DNA of 64,000 bases. Origin: an uncultured Alphaproteobacteria bacterium (lineage in GTDB: Bacteria > Pseudomonadota > Alphaproteobacteria > RF32 > CAG-239). The notes below the pieces were generated by a model. The model had not been told where the DNA came from. It ran no database searches and saw nothing but the letters and a program-made list of their open reading frames with translations. This document shows positions 50,493 to 59,751 of the stretch, one piece after another. The DNA lies in assembly GCA_934277545.1 (NCBI GenBank), contig CAKQUG010000002.1, positions 186,001 to 250,000 on the forward strand, given 5' to 3'. Both the position numbers and the translations under genes were made by a program. The stretch's first letter is position 1. Every line of letters starts with the position of its first letter.

Positions 50493-51644
50493 ATGGAAAA
50501 TCAAGAAAGTAAAAAAATGGTGGTGTTGCAGGTTTTGCCTGAATTGGGACAAGGCGGAGTAGAACTTGGCACCATTGAAATTGCCTCTGAACTGCAAAAA
50601 CGCGGTATTGAAAACTATGTTGCGTCTCAAGGCGGACGTATGGAATATAATTTGGAACGCATTAAAGTTAAGCATTTCACATTACCGCTGAAAACAAAAA
50701 ATATTTTTAAAATGTACTTAAACTCGTTGCGTTTGGCGAAAATTATCAAAAAATACGGTGTTACCATTGTGCACGCTCGCTCGCGCGCGCCGGCTTGGAG
50801 TGCTTATTGGGCAGCAAAACGCTGCGGAGTGCATTTTGTAACAACTTTCCACGGCACATACGGCTTGGGACCGTGGGGCATTAAGAAATTCTATAACAAA
50901 ATTATGACTTATGGCGAACGTGTGATTGCTATTTCAAACCATATTAAACAGCATATTTTGAAAAACTATAAAACAGATGAAAGTAAGATTCGTTTGATTC
51001 ATCGCTGTGTGAATATGGAAAACTTTAATGTGGAAACCACTTCCGCCGAGCGAATGATTAAGTATTTGGAAGATAATCATATTCCCGAGGATAAGCCGAT
51101 TGTTACATTGATTGGTCGCCTGACAAATTGGAAAGGACAAAAACTGCTGATTGAAGCACTGCATTTGCTTGAAAATGAAGATTTTTTCTGCGTGATGATT
51201 GGCGACGACCAAGGGCGTAAAAAATATGCTTCCGAATTACGCAAGATGATTGCCAATTATAATATGACCGAGCGTTTTTTATTTATCCGTAACGTTAAGG
51301 ATATTCCGGCGGCGATGATGGTTTCAGACGTTGTCCTGTCTACTTCTATAGAGCCTGAGGCTTTCGGGCGTATTGCCATAGAAGGGCAGGCAATGGGACG
51401 AGTCGTTGTGGCCTCAAACATCGGCGGTTCGGTAGAAACTGTTATTGACGGCGTAACCGGACGACTTTATGAAAGTACCAGCGCCCAGGCTTTGGCCGAA
51501 GCGATTGAATGGGCATTGCACCTTTCAACCGAAGAAAGAGAAAAAATCGGTGCTGCCGGTATAAAAAATGTAAAAGAACATTTTACAAAACAAATTATGT
51601 GTGATAAAACGATTGAGGTTTATAAAGAATTGATAAACTTATAG
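50493..51644 (+). CDS. Glycosyltransferase family 4 (GT-B) enzyme
   Basis: 383 residues. GT-B fold retaining glycosyltransferase: N-terminal LPELGQGGVELGTIEIASELQKRG (acceptor domain start), GRLTNWKGQKLLIEALHLLEN, SIEPEAFGRIAIEGQAMGRVVVASNIGGSVETVIDGVTGRLYE with the EPEAFGRIAIEGxAMG donor nucleotide-sugar motif. It transfers a sugar to lipid A core, O-antigen or another glycolipid; the substrate is unknown. AGGTGAAAAGT precedes the chosen ATG (50493) rather than 50436. thrS follows after 31 bases. Confidence 0.88.
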   Translation: MENQESKKMVVLQVLPELGQGGVELGTIEIASELQKRGIENYVASQGGRMEYNLERIKVKHFTLPLKTKNIFKMYLNSLRLAKIIKKYGVTIVHARSRAPAWSAYWAAKRCGVHFVTTFHGTYGLGPWGIKKFYNKIMTYGERVIAISNHIKQHILKNYKTDESKIRLIHRCVNMENFNVETTSAERMIKYLEDNHIPEDKPIVTLIGRLTNWKGQKLLIEALHLLENEDFFCVMIGDDQGRKKYASELRKMIANYNMTERFLFIRNVKDIPAAMMVSDVVLSTSIEPEAFGRIAIEGQAMGRVVVASNIGGSVETVIDGVTGRLYESTSAQALAEAIEWALHLSTEEREKIGAAGIKNVKEHFTKQIMCDKTIEVYKELINL

Positions 51645-51675
51645 TGAACTTTTTAATAGTGAAAAGGTAGATAAA

Positions 51676-53607
51676 ATGGTTAAAATTAAATTGCCTGATG
51701 GCAGTATATTAGATGAAAAAGACGGCGTTTCCGGCTTGGAAATCGCCAATAAAATCAGTACAAGTTTGGGAAAAGCCGCTTTGGCTGTTTCCGTTAATGA
51801 CAAATTACAGGACTTAACCGCTCCGATAACCACCGATTCTACAGTCACTATTATCACCGCCAAAGACAAAGACGGTTTACAAATTTTGCGTCACTCTTGT
51901 TCTCACGTTATGGCTCAAGCTGTTAAAGAATTGTGGCCTGATGCTCAAGTAACAATCGGTCCGGCTATTGAAAACGGTTTTTACTATGATTTTTCATGCA
52001 AAGAAAACTTTACAACGGAAGATTTTGCTAAGATAGAAGCCAAAATGCACGAAATTGTTAAACGTGATGAAAAAATTGAACGTATTGTAATGTCGCGTCA
52101 GGAAGCCATCGAGTTTTTCAAAAAGCTAGGTGAACATTATAAAGTGCAAATTATTGAAGATTTGCCTGAAGACGAAACAATCACTTTATATCGTCAAGGT
52201 AATTACACCGATTTGTGCCGTGGTCCGCACGTTCCGTCAACCGGTAAAATCGGCGACGCATTCAAAATTACTAAAGTTGCCGGTGCTTATTGGCGCGGTG
52301 ATGCCAAAAATGAAATGCTGCAACGTTTGTATGCAACCGCTTGGCCGACAAAAAAAGAATTGGACGCTTATTTGACTATGCTTGAAGAAGCCGCTAAGCG
52401 CGACCATCGTAAAATCGGTAAAGAAATGGATTTGTTCCATTTTGAACCGGAATATGCTCCGGGCGCCGTTTTTTGGCATGACAAAGGATATAAAGTATAT
52501 CGCAAGCTGATTGAATATATGCGCAATCGCCAAGAGCATAACGGTTATGAAGAAATTTCTACACCGCGTATTATGGATAAATGCCTGTGGGTTACCTCCG
52601 GTCACTGGGATAAATATGGTGCACATAACTATTCCGGTAAAACCGAAGACGGTAAAGAATTTTGCGTTAAACCAATGAACTGCCCGGGTGGATTACTGGT
52701 TTATAAACAAGGCGTTAAATCTTATCGTGATTTACCGCTGCGTATGGCTGAATTTGGTAAGGTAAACCGCTATGAGGCTTCGGGCTCTTTGATGGGTTTG
52801 ATGCGTGTGCGTGAATTTACGCAAGATGATGCACACATTTTCTGCACTCCGGAACAAATGGAAGACGAGTGCATCCGTACGATGAAACTTATTTTTGATA
52901 TTTATAAAGATTTTGGCTTTGATAACATCAAAATTTATTTATCGACTCGTCCTGACAGCATTTATCGTATCGGTTCTGATGAAATTTGGGATTTGTGTGA
53001 AAATTCTTTGGCTCACGCTTTGGATAAGCATGGCTATAAATATGAAATCAACGCCGGAGAGGGTGCTTTCTACGGTCCTAAATTGGAATTTATTTTGCGC
53101 GATGCCATCGGTCGTGAATGGCAATGCGGTACAATTCAGGTTGATATGAACTTGCCACAGCGCTTTGATATATCATATATCGGCGAAGACGGCGAAAAAC
53201 ATCAGCCGGTTATGTTGCACCGCGCATTGTTTGGCTCAATCGAACGTTTCTTGGGTATTTTGATTGAACATCACGCCGGTAAACTGCCTTTGTGGCTTTC
53301 GCCGGAACAAGTTGTGGTTGCTCCGATTGTCAGCGAGTTTGACGACTATGCAAAAGAGGTTGCCGATGCTTTGATTAAAGCAGGTTTGACAGCTGAAACA
53401 GATTTGCGTAACGAGAAAATCAACTACAAAGTTCGTGAACATTCTTTGGCTAAAGTTCCGGTAATTGCTGTTGTCGGCGCTAAAGAAAAAGAAAACCGCA
53501 CGGTAACTGTCCGTCGCTTGGGTTCGGAAAAACAAGAAGTTATAGCTTTGGACGACTTTGTAGCTATGCTGCAAAAAGAAGCGGAAATGCCTCACAGATT
53601 TGAATAG
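51676..53607 (+). CDS. thrS: Threonyl-tRNA synthetase
   Basis: 643 residues. TGS domain (1-60), then the editing domain with HSCSHVMAQAVKELWP (HxxxH, near 76-80) and CRGPHVPSTG (Cys of the second half), class II catalytic core with motif 2 (LPLRMAEFGKVNRYEASGSLMGLMRVREFTQDDAHIFC), CVKPMNCPGG (Zn Cys), GAFYGPKLEFILRDAIGREWQCGTIQVDMNLPQRF, motif 3 HRALFGSIERFLGILIEHHAG, and C-terminal anticodon-binding domain. AAAAGGTAGATAAA precedes the ATG. Standard length. rplT/rpmI/infC are not adjacent. Confidence 0.97.
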   Translation: MVKIKLPDGSILDEKDGVSGLEIANKISTSLGKAALAVSVNDKLQDLTAPITTDSTVTIITAKDKDGLQILRHSCSHVMAQAVKELWPDAQVTIGPAIENGFYYDFSCKENFTTEDFAKIEAKMHEIVKRDEKIERIVMSRQEAIEFFKKLGEHYKVQIIEDLPEDETITLYRQGNYTDLCRGPHVPSTGKIGDAFKITKVAGAYWRGDAKNEMLQRLYATAWPTKKELDAYLTMLEEAAKRDHRKIGKEMDLFHFEPEYAPGAVFWHDKGYKVYRKLIEYMRNRQEHNGYEEISTPRIMDKCLWVTSGHWDKYGAHNYSGKTEDGKEFCVKPMNCPGGLLVYKQGVKSYRDLPLRMAEFGKVNRYEASGSLMGLMRVREFTQDDAHIFCTPEQMEDECIRTMKLIFDIYKDFGFDNIKIYLSTRPDSIYRIGSDEIWDLCENSLAHALDKHGYKYEINAGEGAFYGPKLEFILRDAIGREWQCGTIQVDMNLPQRFDISYIGEDGEKHQPVMLHRALFGSIERFLGILIEHHAGKLPLWLSPEQVVVAPIVSEFDDYAKEVADALIKAGLTAETDLRNEKINYKVREHSLAKVPVIAVVGAKEKENRTVTVRRLGSEKQEVIALDDFVAMLQKEAEMPHRFE

Positions 53608-53627
53608 TATCTGTAGTGTTTATTTGA

Positions 53628-53654
53628 AACAGGCTCTGTTTTCAGAGCCTGTTT
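53628..53654 (+). terminator. Terminator of thrS
   Basis: AACAGGCTCTG-TTTT-CAGAGCCTGTT perfect 11-bp stem followed by TTT, about 20 bases after the stop. Confidence 0.85.
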
Positions 53655-53754
53655 TTGCGTTTTAAATTATGTAAAAATATCCAAGATAAAATTATCTTTA
53701 TTTTCAAATGATATATATATTATTAAACAGTGGAATGATGAATTTTTGTCAAAA

Positions 53755-53931
53755 GTGTGTAAAAAAAACGACCGTTTAAATCGGACTTTAAAATAGCTTC
53801 TTTTTGCAAATTATCAGAGGTTGTTGAAATTTGCAATAACTTTTTATAATTACGAGATTTTTTGCTGATTTTTAAGCATTTTCAGCCGTTTGTTTGGAGT
53901 GTGTAAAAATAACGGTCGTTTTTTTTACACA
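53755..53931. repeat. 20-bp perfect inverted repeat around the pilin C promoter region
   Basis: GTGTAAAAAAAACGACCGTT at 53756-53775 and its exact reverse complement at 53912-53931, separated by about 135 bases. The second arm is itself embedded in a GTGTAAAAATAACGGTCG...TTTTACAC hairpin that ends just before the AAGGAGG ribosome binding site. The enclosed sequence has no ORF. It may be the ends of a small mobile element, or a long leader hairpin controlling the prepilin gene. Confidence 0.6.
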
Positions 53932-53947
53932 ACCAAGGAGGTGCAAT

Positions 53948-54889
53948 GTGTTGAAATGTCTGAAATTTTTAATAAAAAAGAGCAGGGGAAGAGTAAGAGG
54001 GGAAACTAAGTCAATGCTTTCGGCACTATCATCATTGCGAGCGCAGCGAAGCAATCCCTTAACCTCGCCCCATGCGGGAGAGGTCGACACAAAGTGTCGA
54101 GTGAAGGGTAATAAGAACCAAGCAGGCCGTACATTCTATCGTTGGGCGAAAGAAGAAAGAAACGTTGCATTTGGCAACAAAGCTATGGATACTCCGGAAC
54201 TGCCTCAGTCTATAAAACGTCATGAGGCGCCGAAGTATGACTGTTGCAGTATTGGCCGCAGCATGATTGAAATGTTAGGCGTGCTGGCAATTATCGGGGT
54301 GTTGAGTGTCAGTGGAATTGCAGGTTATTCTAAAGCCATAGAAAAATACAAATTAAATAAAGCGCTAGACGATTATAAAATGCTGGTGTTCGGTCTGGTT
54401 GAATATAAAAGTGATGTAGAAAAATTGAAAAACACTCCGGGAAGCGTTGGCTTGGCCAATTTTATTGCTGCGGTAAATTTGCTTCCGACTGATTGGAAAT
54501 ATGTTGATTCTCATCAATTTAATGACCCGTACGGTAATTTTTTGCGCATAGCCTATCGCAATACTAACGCGGAAAATGAGCAATCGCGCATTTTAATGGA
54601 TATATATCTAGGCGGTTGGCAGAGCAATGATGAAGGAAAAAGCGTTTCAAAAAATTTTTCCAACGACTTATGCGTGGCACTTTATAAGGATTTGATTTTT
54701 CCACTGCACTCTCTGATTTTTAGAGCTGGAAACTATATTCCGAGCGGTGCTATGATTCCTATGTACGGCGACGCCTATTGCAGTGAAGGACGCAAATGTC
54801 TAAAAGATATGACGGTTACGGATTTTTATAACGCTTGCAATCGTTGTCCGAAAAATGAAGATATTTGTACGTTGACTTTAGGCTTTTAA
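53948..54889 (+). CDS. Prepilin-like protein C with a very long leader containing a repeat-derived insert
   Basis: 313 residues from GTG 53948 (AAGGAGG six bases upstream; other upstream codons lack this). Prepilin-type motif Gly103 followed by RSMIEMLGVLAIIGVLSVSGIAGYSKAI, with Glu108. The predicted leader is therefore 103 residues, far longer than normal, and residues about 27-53 (SSLRAQRSNPLTSPHAGEVDTKCRVKG) are the translation of the interspersed repeat at 54030-54108. The mature part (NKALDDYKMLVFGLVEYKSDVEKL... to CNRCPKNEDICTLTLGF) ends in a Cys-rich tail. The stop overlaps the convergent prepilin B stop by 3 bases. A start downstream of the repeat cannot be excluded. Confidence 0.65.
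   Translation: MLKCLKFLIKKSRGRVRGETKSMLSALSSLRAQRSNPLTSPHAGEVDTKCRVKGNKNQAGRTFYRWAKEERNVAFGNKAMDTPELPQSIKRHEAPKYDCCSIGRSMIEMLGVLAIIGVLSVSGIAGYSKAIEKYKLNKALDDYKMLVFGLVEYKSDVEKLKNTPGSVGLANFIAAVNLLPTDWKYVDSHQFNDPYGNFLRIAYRNTNAENEQSRILMDIYLGGWQSNDEGKSVSKNFSNDLCVALYKDLIFPLHSLIFRAGNYIPSGAMIPMYGDAYCSEGRKCLKDMTVTDFYNACNRCPKNEDICTLTLGF
54030..54108. repeat. Interspersed palindromic repeat, copy 1, inside a coding frame
   Basis: Contains ATTGCGAGCGCAGCGAAGCA, a CTCGCCC/GGGAGAG hairpin and the perfect TCGACAC-AAA-GTGTCGA hairpin. A relative lies at 62002-62070. The sequence type (TGCGAGCGCAGCGAAGCAATCC) is known from many genomes as a dispersed palindromic element and gives the RAQRSNP peptide when translated. 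Here it keeps the prepilin leader frame open. Confidence 0.75.
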
Positions 54890-55527
54890 TTAGGGTTGAG
54901 TGAAATAGTAAAATGAGAAATTCTTGTAGCATCATCAGGTAAAGAATTGTCGCAGATTTGATGAATTTGTGCTATTGAAGGATTCTTTAAATTTTTAGAG
55001 TTAAATATCGTTTTGCTTTCTCCGTTAGGTTTATTTGGGTTACTACTACCATAATAAACGTATATCTGTATAACATCGTCTGCAATAGTTTGTGCGGCTA
55101 ATGCTAAATTGTAACAGTAATTACGGGCTGTTATTGTTAAATTTTTAGAATTTTGAGATAAAAAAATATATATAGTATAACGCAATTTACCATGTGCATT
55201 ACTAAAGCCATATTGAGGATCTATTACATTGTTGTCAATATCTATAAATCCATTTGCACTTTGTTTGTAATGGAGACTTTTAGGAGTTTCTCCCATAGCG
55301 TATAGAATATCCGCAATATCTCGAGATTCCATATTTTTGTTGAATTGGTCTTTTATTTTAATCATGTTATGCAATAATTCAGCTAAGGTGTTACGTTGTA
55401 AATTTGATTTGTATATTTCCATAGCTTTACTATATCCGGCTATTCCAACAACAGACAGCACACCAATAATCGCCAGAACACCCAACATTTCAATCATAGA
55501 ACGACCTTTTTCCAAACTTTTATACAT
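54886..55527 (-). CDS. Prepilin-like protein B
   Basis: 213 residues. Short leader of 8 residues (MYKSLEKG), then RSMIEMLGVLAIIGVLSVVGIAGYSKAM with Glu at +5, the normal class III prepilin layout. The mature part is mixed alpha/beta, without cysteine-rich tail but with many Ser/Asn. GGAGCTAGAAAT lies before the ATG, and the structured leader (copy B) lies upstream. Convergent with prepilin C, overlapping it by 3 bases at the stops. Probably an exported pseudopilin-like protein. Confidence 0.75.
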   Translation of the reverse strand: MYKSLEKGRSMIEMLGVLAIIGVLSVVGIAGYSKAMEIYKSNLQRNTLAELLHNMIKIKDQFNKNMESRDIADILYAMGETPKSLHYKQSANGFIDIDNNVIDPQYGFSNAHGKLRYTIYIFLSQNSKNLTITARNYCYNLALAAQTIADDVIQIYVYYGSSNPNKPNGESKTIFNSKNLKNPSIAQIHQICDNSLPDDATRISHFTISLNPN

Positions 55528-55529
55528 AT

Positions 55530-55770
55530 TTCTAGCTCCAATTTGTTACATAAAACAAAAACCCGCTATAACAAGCGGGCGGATGTTCAGAAACCGTACA
55601 TAGACAAAGACGGCCCGGCTTATTTGGCCGAAACCTTATTTAGCCGACATCCGCACAATGCAGAAATCAGCATACTTATTAGACGCCTTACCTTGGCGAC
55701 TGTCTATGAAATGGTTTCTGACGCCCTAAAAGCACTATTTTGCTTTCAAATTTATATTATCGGCAAACAT
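55530..55770 (-). ncRNA. Structured leader RNA of a prepilin-like gene, copy B
   Basis: The - strand equivalent of the leader at 32720-32965. Closing helix: GGGCGTCAGAAACC (55713-55726 on the complement) with GGTTTCTGA (55587-55595); inner hairpin with GTCGCC/GGCG-type arms replacing AGTCGT/ACGACT of copy A; GCTGA/TCGGC and CGGCT/AGCCG hairpins; terminator CCCGCT...AGCGGG (55562-55579) followed by TTTTTGTTTT, then GGAGC and the prepilin B ATG. Identity is high in the closing helix, terminator and the CGGATGTCGGCT block, lower in loops, the pattern of a selected RNA structure. Confidence 0.65.
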
Positions 55771-55844
55771 AAAAATGTAAAGAAAAAAATTCCAGACTTT
55801 TCTTAGTAAATCAATCCTAAAAATTCAAATTCCAAGTTAATATA

Positions 55845-55884
55845 AAAAGAGAGAAAATTCGTTTAGAACTTTCTCTCTTTTTTT
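55845..55884. terminator. Terminator of nifJ
   Basis: AAAGAGAGAAA / TTTCTCTCTTT stem with a 13-base loop, with A-run on one side and T-run on the other; acts on the - strand for nifJ and is nearly symmetric. Confidence 0.8.
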
Positions 55885-55901
55885 TGCACTAAGCTCGCAT
55901 A

Positions 55902-58900
55902 CTATTTATATTGGCTCATATATTCCAATAAAGTATGTTTGTCGTTAACGTTTTTCTGAGCTTTTTCCAGCAATTCTTCATAACGTGCCGGGTTCATCTT
56001 GTTGACAACCTGGAAACGTGTTTCGCTGGACATAAACTCAGCCAAAGGTTTAGAAGGAGCCTTAGAATCCAATGTCAACGGAGCTTTGCCTGCTGTTTCG
56101 TTCAACGGATCGTAACGGAACAAAGGCCAGCTGCCTGTCTCAACGGCATTCTTTTGGTGAGCCAAACCATCAGCCATATTCAAGCCTTGGTTAATGCATG
56201 GGCAGTAAGCGATAATCAAAGACGGGCCATCGTATGCCTCAGCTTCGTTCATAGCTTTAATAACCTGCATATCATTGGCGCCCATAGCAACCTGAGCCAC
56301 ATATACATTGCCATAAGACATAGCAATCATAGCCAAATCTTTTTTCGGCAATTCTTTACCGGCTGTAGCAAATTTGGCAGAAGCGCCCATCGGAGTAGCT
56401 TTTGATTGTTGACCGCCGGTGTTAGAATATACGCCGGTATCAACCACCAAAATATTGACATTGCGACCGGAAGCGATAACGTGGTCAACACCGCCGAAAC
56501 CAATATCATAAGCCCAACCGTCACCACCGATAATCCATACGGATTTTTTAATCAGATAGTCGGCGATTTCGCTCAAATGCTTAGCTTCTTCGCTGTTCAT
56601 TGTTGCCAATTTAGCGCGCAAAGCAGCCACATTGTCGCGTTGGGCGTCAATTTCCATATCATTAGACTGAGGATTGCTCAAAATCTTTTCAGCAACTTCG
56701 CCCAATTCTGCTTTCATAGATTCCAGCAGGGTTTTGGCTGTAACTTTTTCGTGGTCGATAGAAATACGCATACCCAAACCAAATTCGGCATTGTCTTCAA
56801 ACAATGAGTTTGCCCAAGCCGGACCATGACCTTTTTCATCTTTGCAATAAGGTGTTGTCGGCAAGTTACCGGAATAAATTGAAGAGCAACCTGTTGCGTT
56901 AGCTACAACCATACGATCACCAAACAGTTGAGTCAGCAATTTAATATATGGAGTTTCACCGCAGCCGGCGCAAGCACCGGAGAATTCAAACAAAGGTTGA
57001 ATCATTTGTGTTGTCTTCGGCAAGTTTTTAGCAACTTCGGTTCTCTTAACGTATGGCAATGTTTCAAAGAACTTCCAGTTGGCTTTTTCTTCTTCCAAGT
57101 GGTTTTCAATATGGTCCATATTGATGGCGTGCAATTCCGGATTTTCTTTATTTTTAGCCGGACAAGCTGTTACGCATACGCCGCAGCCTGTGCAGTCTTC
57201 CGGAGAAATTTGCAACATAAACTTCTTACCGGCAAATTCTTTACCTTTATAATCGGCAGTTTTCAAAGTAGCCGGAGCATTCTTTAATTCTTCTTCCGAA
57301 GCAACTTTCATACGAATTACGCCGTGCGGGCAAACGATAGAGCATTTACCGCATTGAATACAGGTGTTGGCATCCCAAACCGGAACTTCGGTAGCGATGC
57401 AGCGTTTTTCATATTGAGTTGTAGCTGTCGGCCATGTACCGTCAACAACTTCTTGCAAATCAGAAGTTTTAATGCTGTCGCCGTTATCGGCAATCAAAGT
57501 CGCGGTCAAGCCCTGTACAAACTTAGGCGCATCGGCCGGAACCGGAGCTTGACGATGGAATGTAGATGTAACATGGTCCGGATAAGAAACCTCAAACAAG
57601 TGTTCCAAAGAAGCGTCAACAGCGGCATAGTTCTTTTGTACAATGGCGTCGCCTTTTTTGCTGTAAGTCTTTTTAATGGCAGCTTTAATCTGCGCAATAG
57701 CTTCATCTTTTGGCAAAATGTTAGAAATTGCAAAGAAGCAAGTCTGCATAACGGTGTTAATACGTTGTCCCATACCGGTGGCACGAGCAACTTCAACTGC
57801 GTTAATGGTGTATAATTTCAGGTGTTTAGCCAAAATTTCTTCTTGAACTTCAATCGGAAGATGATTCCAAACTTCATCAGCTTTGTACGGAGCATTCAAC
57901 AAGAATGTAGCGCCGTCTTTAGCAATGCGCAGAATATCAACTTTATTCATAAATTGGAATTGGTGACAAGCCACAAAATCTGCCGAAGTAATCAAATAAG
58001 CCGAACGAATCGGATTATCGGAAAAACGCAAGTGAGATGTGGTCATAGAGCCTGATTTACGAGAATCGTAAACAAAGTAACCTTGACCATATTTGCCGGC
58101 GTCTTCAGCAATAATTTTAATCGAGTTTTTATTAGCACCAACAGTACCATCTGCACCCAAACCAAAGAATACAGCGCGTACAACATCGTCCGGTTCAACA
58201 TCAAATTTTGCGTCATAAGCCAATGATTTATGAGTCAAATCGTCGTTAATACCAACAGTAAAGCCGTTAATCGGAGCTGCTGAAACAGCGTTGTCAAACA
58301 CAGCTTTAGCCATAGCCGGTGTAAATTCTTTAGAAGACAAGCCGTAGCGGCCGCCGTAAATTTTCGGCAGGCTTGCCAATTTGCCGTTTGAAAAGGCTTG
58401 CGACAAAGCGGTAACAACATCCAAATACAAAGGTTCGCCCAAAGAGCCGGATTCTTTTGTTCTATCCAAAACAGAAACAGTCTTAACCGTTTTTGGCAGA
58501 GCTTTCAAGAAAGATTCGGTTGGGAACGGACGATACAAATGAACTTTCAAAACGCCCAGCTTAGCGCCGTGAGCGTTCAAATATTCAATAGCTTCTTCCA
58601 CGGTTTCGGCACCGGAGCCCATAACTACAACAACATTTTCGGCATCTTCAGCACCGACATAGTCAACAACGTGATATTGGCGACCGCTGATTTTAGCGAA
58701 TTTATCCATTTCTTCTTGAACAATGCCTTCAACTTTATCATAATATATATTAGCAGCTTCGCGGCCTTGGAAGAATACATCCGGATTTTGCGCAGTACCG
58801 CGGATAACCGGATTTTCCGGACGCAGAGCGTGTTCGGCGTTAAATTTGTAGTTAACGTCTTTAAGCATTGCGCGCAAATCGTCATCAGACAACAGTTTAA

Positions 58901-59450
58901 TCTTTTTAATTTCATGCGAAGTTCTGAAACCGTCAAAGAAATGTAAAAACGGAACACGGGAACGCAAAGTAGCGGTTTGCGCAATAGCAGCCATATCATG
59001 AGCTTCTTGCACAGAGTTTGAACAAAGCATAGCAAAGCCGGTCTGACGGCAGCCCATAACATCGGAGTGGTCGCCGTAAATAGACAAAGCGTGATAAGCA
59101 AGTGAACGAGCGGCAACATGCATAACAAACGGCATCAATTCGCCGGCAATTTTATACATGTTAGGAATCATCAACAAAAGACCTTGAGACGCCGTAAATG
59201 TTGTGGTGAGGGCACCGGCTTGCAAAGAACCGTGGCAAGCACCGGCAGCACCTGCTTCAGACTGCATTTCCTGTACTTCCGGAATCACGCCCCACAGATT
59301 CTTCTGTTTAGCGGCAGACCACGCATCAGCCCATTCGCCCATCGGAGAAGACGGAGTAATAGGGTAAATAACGCAGACTTCGTTCATGCGGTGTGCAACA
59401 GAAGAACACGCTTCGTTGGCATCCATCATTTTCATTTTTACATCTGACAT
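55902..59450 (-). CDS. nifJ: Pyruvate:ferredoxin (flavodoxin) oxidoreductase
   Basis: 1182 residues, single chain with all PFOR domains. Oxidatively decarboxylates pyruvate to acetyl-CoA and reduces ferredoxin or flavodoxin; a hallmark of anaerobic metabolism. Order: domain I (MDANEACSSVAHRMNEVCVIYPITPSSPMGE), domain III, CoA region, two ferredoxin-type clusters CIQCGKCSIVCPHG and CTGCGVCVTACP, and C-terminal TPP domain with CAGCGETPY, GDGWAYDIGFGGVDHV and ILVVDTGVYSNTGGQQSKATP. Preceded by AAGGATACTATCT. Complete, with a terminator after it. Supports an anaerobic gut lifestyle. Confidence 0.97.
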   Translation of the reverse strand: MSDVKMKMMDANEACSSVAHRMNEVCVIYPITPSSPMGEWADAWSAAKQKNLWGVIPEVQEMQSEAGAAGACHGSLQAGALTTTFTASQGLLLMIPNMYKIAGELMPFVMHVAARSLAYHALSIYGDHSDVMGCRQTGFAMLCSNSVQEAHDMAAIAQTATLRSRVPFLHFFDGFRTSHEIKKIKLLSDDDLRAMLKDVNYKFNAEHALRPENPVIRGTAQNPDVFFQGREAANIYYDKVEGIVQEEMDKFAKISGRQYHVVDYVGAEDAENVVVVMGSGAETVEEAIEYLNAHGAKLGVLKVHLYRPFPTESFLKALPKTVKTVSVLDRTKESGSLGEPLYLDVVTALSQAFSNGKLASLPKIYGGRYGLSSKEFTPAMAKAVFDNAVSAAPINGFTVGINDDLTHKSLAYDAKFDVEPDDVVRAVFFGLGADGTVGANKNSIKIIAEDAGKYGQGYFVYDSRKSGSMTTSHLRFSDNPIRSAYLITSADFVACHQFQFMNKVDILRIAKDGATFLLNAPYKADEVWNHLPIEVQEEILAKHLKLYTINAVEVARATGMGQRINTVMQTCFFAISNILPKDEAIAQIKAAIKKTYSKKGDAIVQKNYAAVDASLEHLFEVSYPDHVTSTFHRQAPVPADAPKFVQGLTATLIADNGDSIKTSDLQEVVDGTWPTATTQYEKRCIATEVPVWDANTCIQCGKCSIVCPHGVIRMKVASEEELKNAPATLKTADYKGKEFAGKKFMLQISPEDCTGCGVCVTACPAKNKENPELHAINMDHIENHLEEEKANWKFFETLPYVKRTEVAKNLPKTTQMIQPLFEFSGACAGCGETPYIKLLTQLFGDRMVVANATGCSSIYSGNLPTTPYCKDEKGHGPAWANSLFEDNAEFGLGMRISIDHEKVTAKTLLESMKAELGEVAEKILSNPQSNDMEIDAQRDNVAALRAKLATMNSEEAKHLSEIADYLIKKSVWIIGGDGWAYDIGFGGVDHVIASGRNVNILVVDTGVYSNTGGQQSKATPMGASAKFATAGKELPKKDLAMIAMSYGNVYVAQVAMGANDMQVIKAMNEAEAYDGPSLIIAYCPCINQGLNMADGLAHQKNAVETGSWPLFRYDPLNETAGKAPLTLDSKAPSKPLAEFMSSETRFQVVNKMNPARYEELLEKAQKNVNDKHTLLEYMSQYK

Positions 59451-59670
59451 AGATAGTATCCTTAAAAGTTTAAATTAAAATTACAAAACATCAAGAGCTT
59501 AAAGCCAAAGGTTTTGTAGGGGTTACAAAACAAAAATGTTTATGGCGAATTTATAGCATATACCTGGTAAAAATCAAGTTTTTAAAGCAGTTTTACCACC
59601 GGATTGTTAAGATACCGATGTGGAATTTACAGAATAAAAAGACAAAAAATAATTTTTTTTAAAAAAGTTA

Positions 59671-59699
59671 TTGACTTTTGTCAAAAATAGTCATATACA
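59671..59699 (+). promoter_or_regulatory. Near-consensus sigma-70 promoter
   Basis: TTGACT (59671-59676) and TATACA (59694-59699) with a 17-base spacer, about 50 bases before the M16-like gene. It is the only notable feature of the 300-base divergent gap between nifJ and this gene; the nifJ promoter was not pinned down. Confidence 0.6.
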
Positions 59700-59751
59700 T
59701 AAGGTTATCAGTTAATTATTTAAGTATTATTCACTCTAAAATTATTTCATT

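Noticed and set aside
55902..59450. Multiple + strand frames inside nifJ
   Set aside because: They are opposite-strand shadows of a complete pyruvate:ferredoxin oxidoreductase gene with all cofactor motifs.
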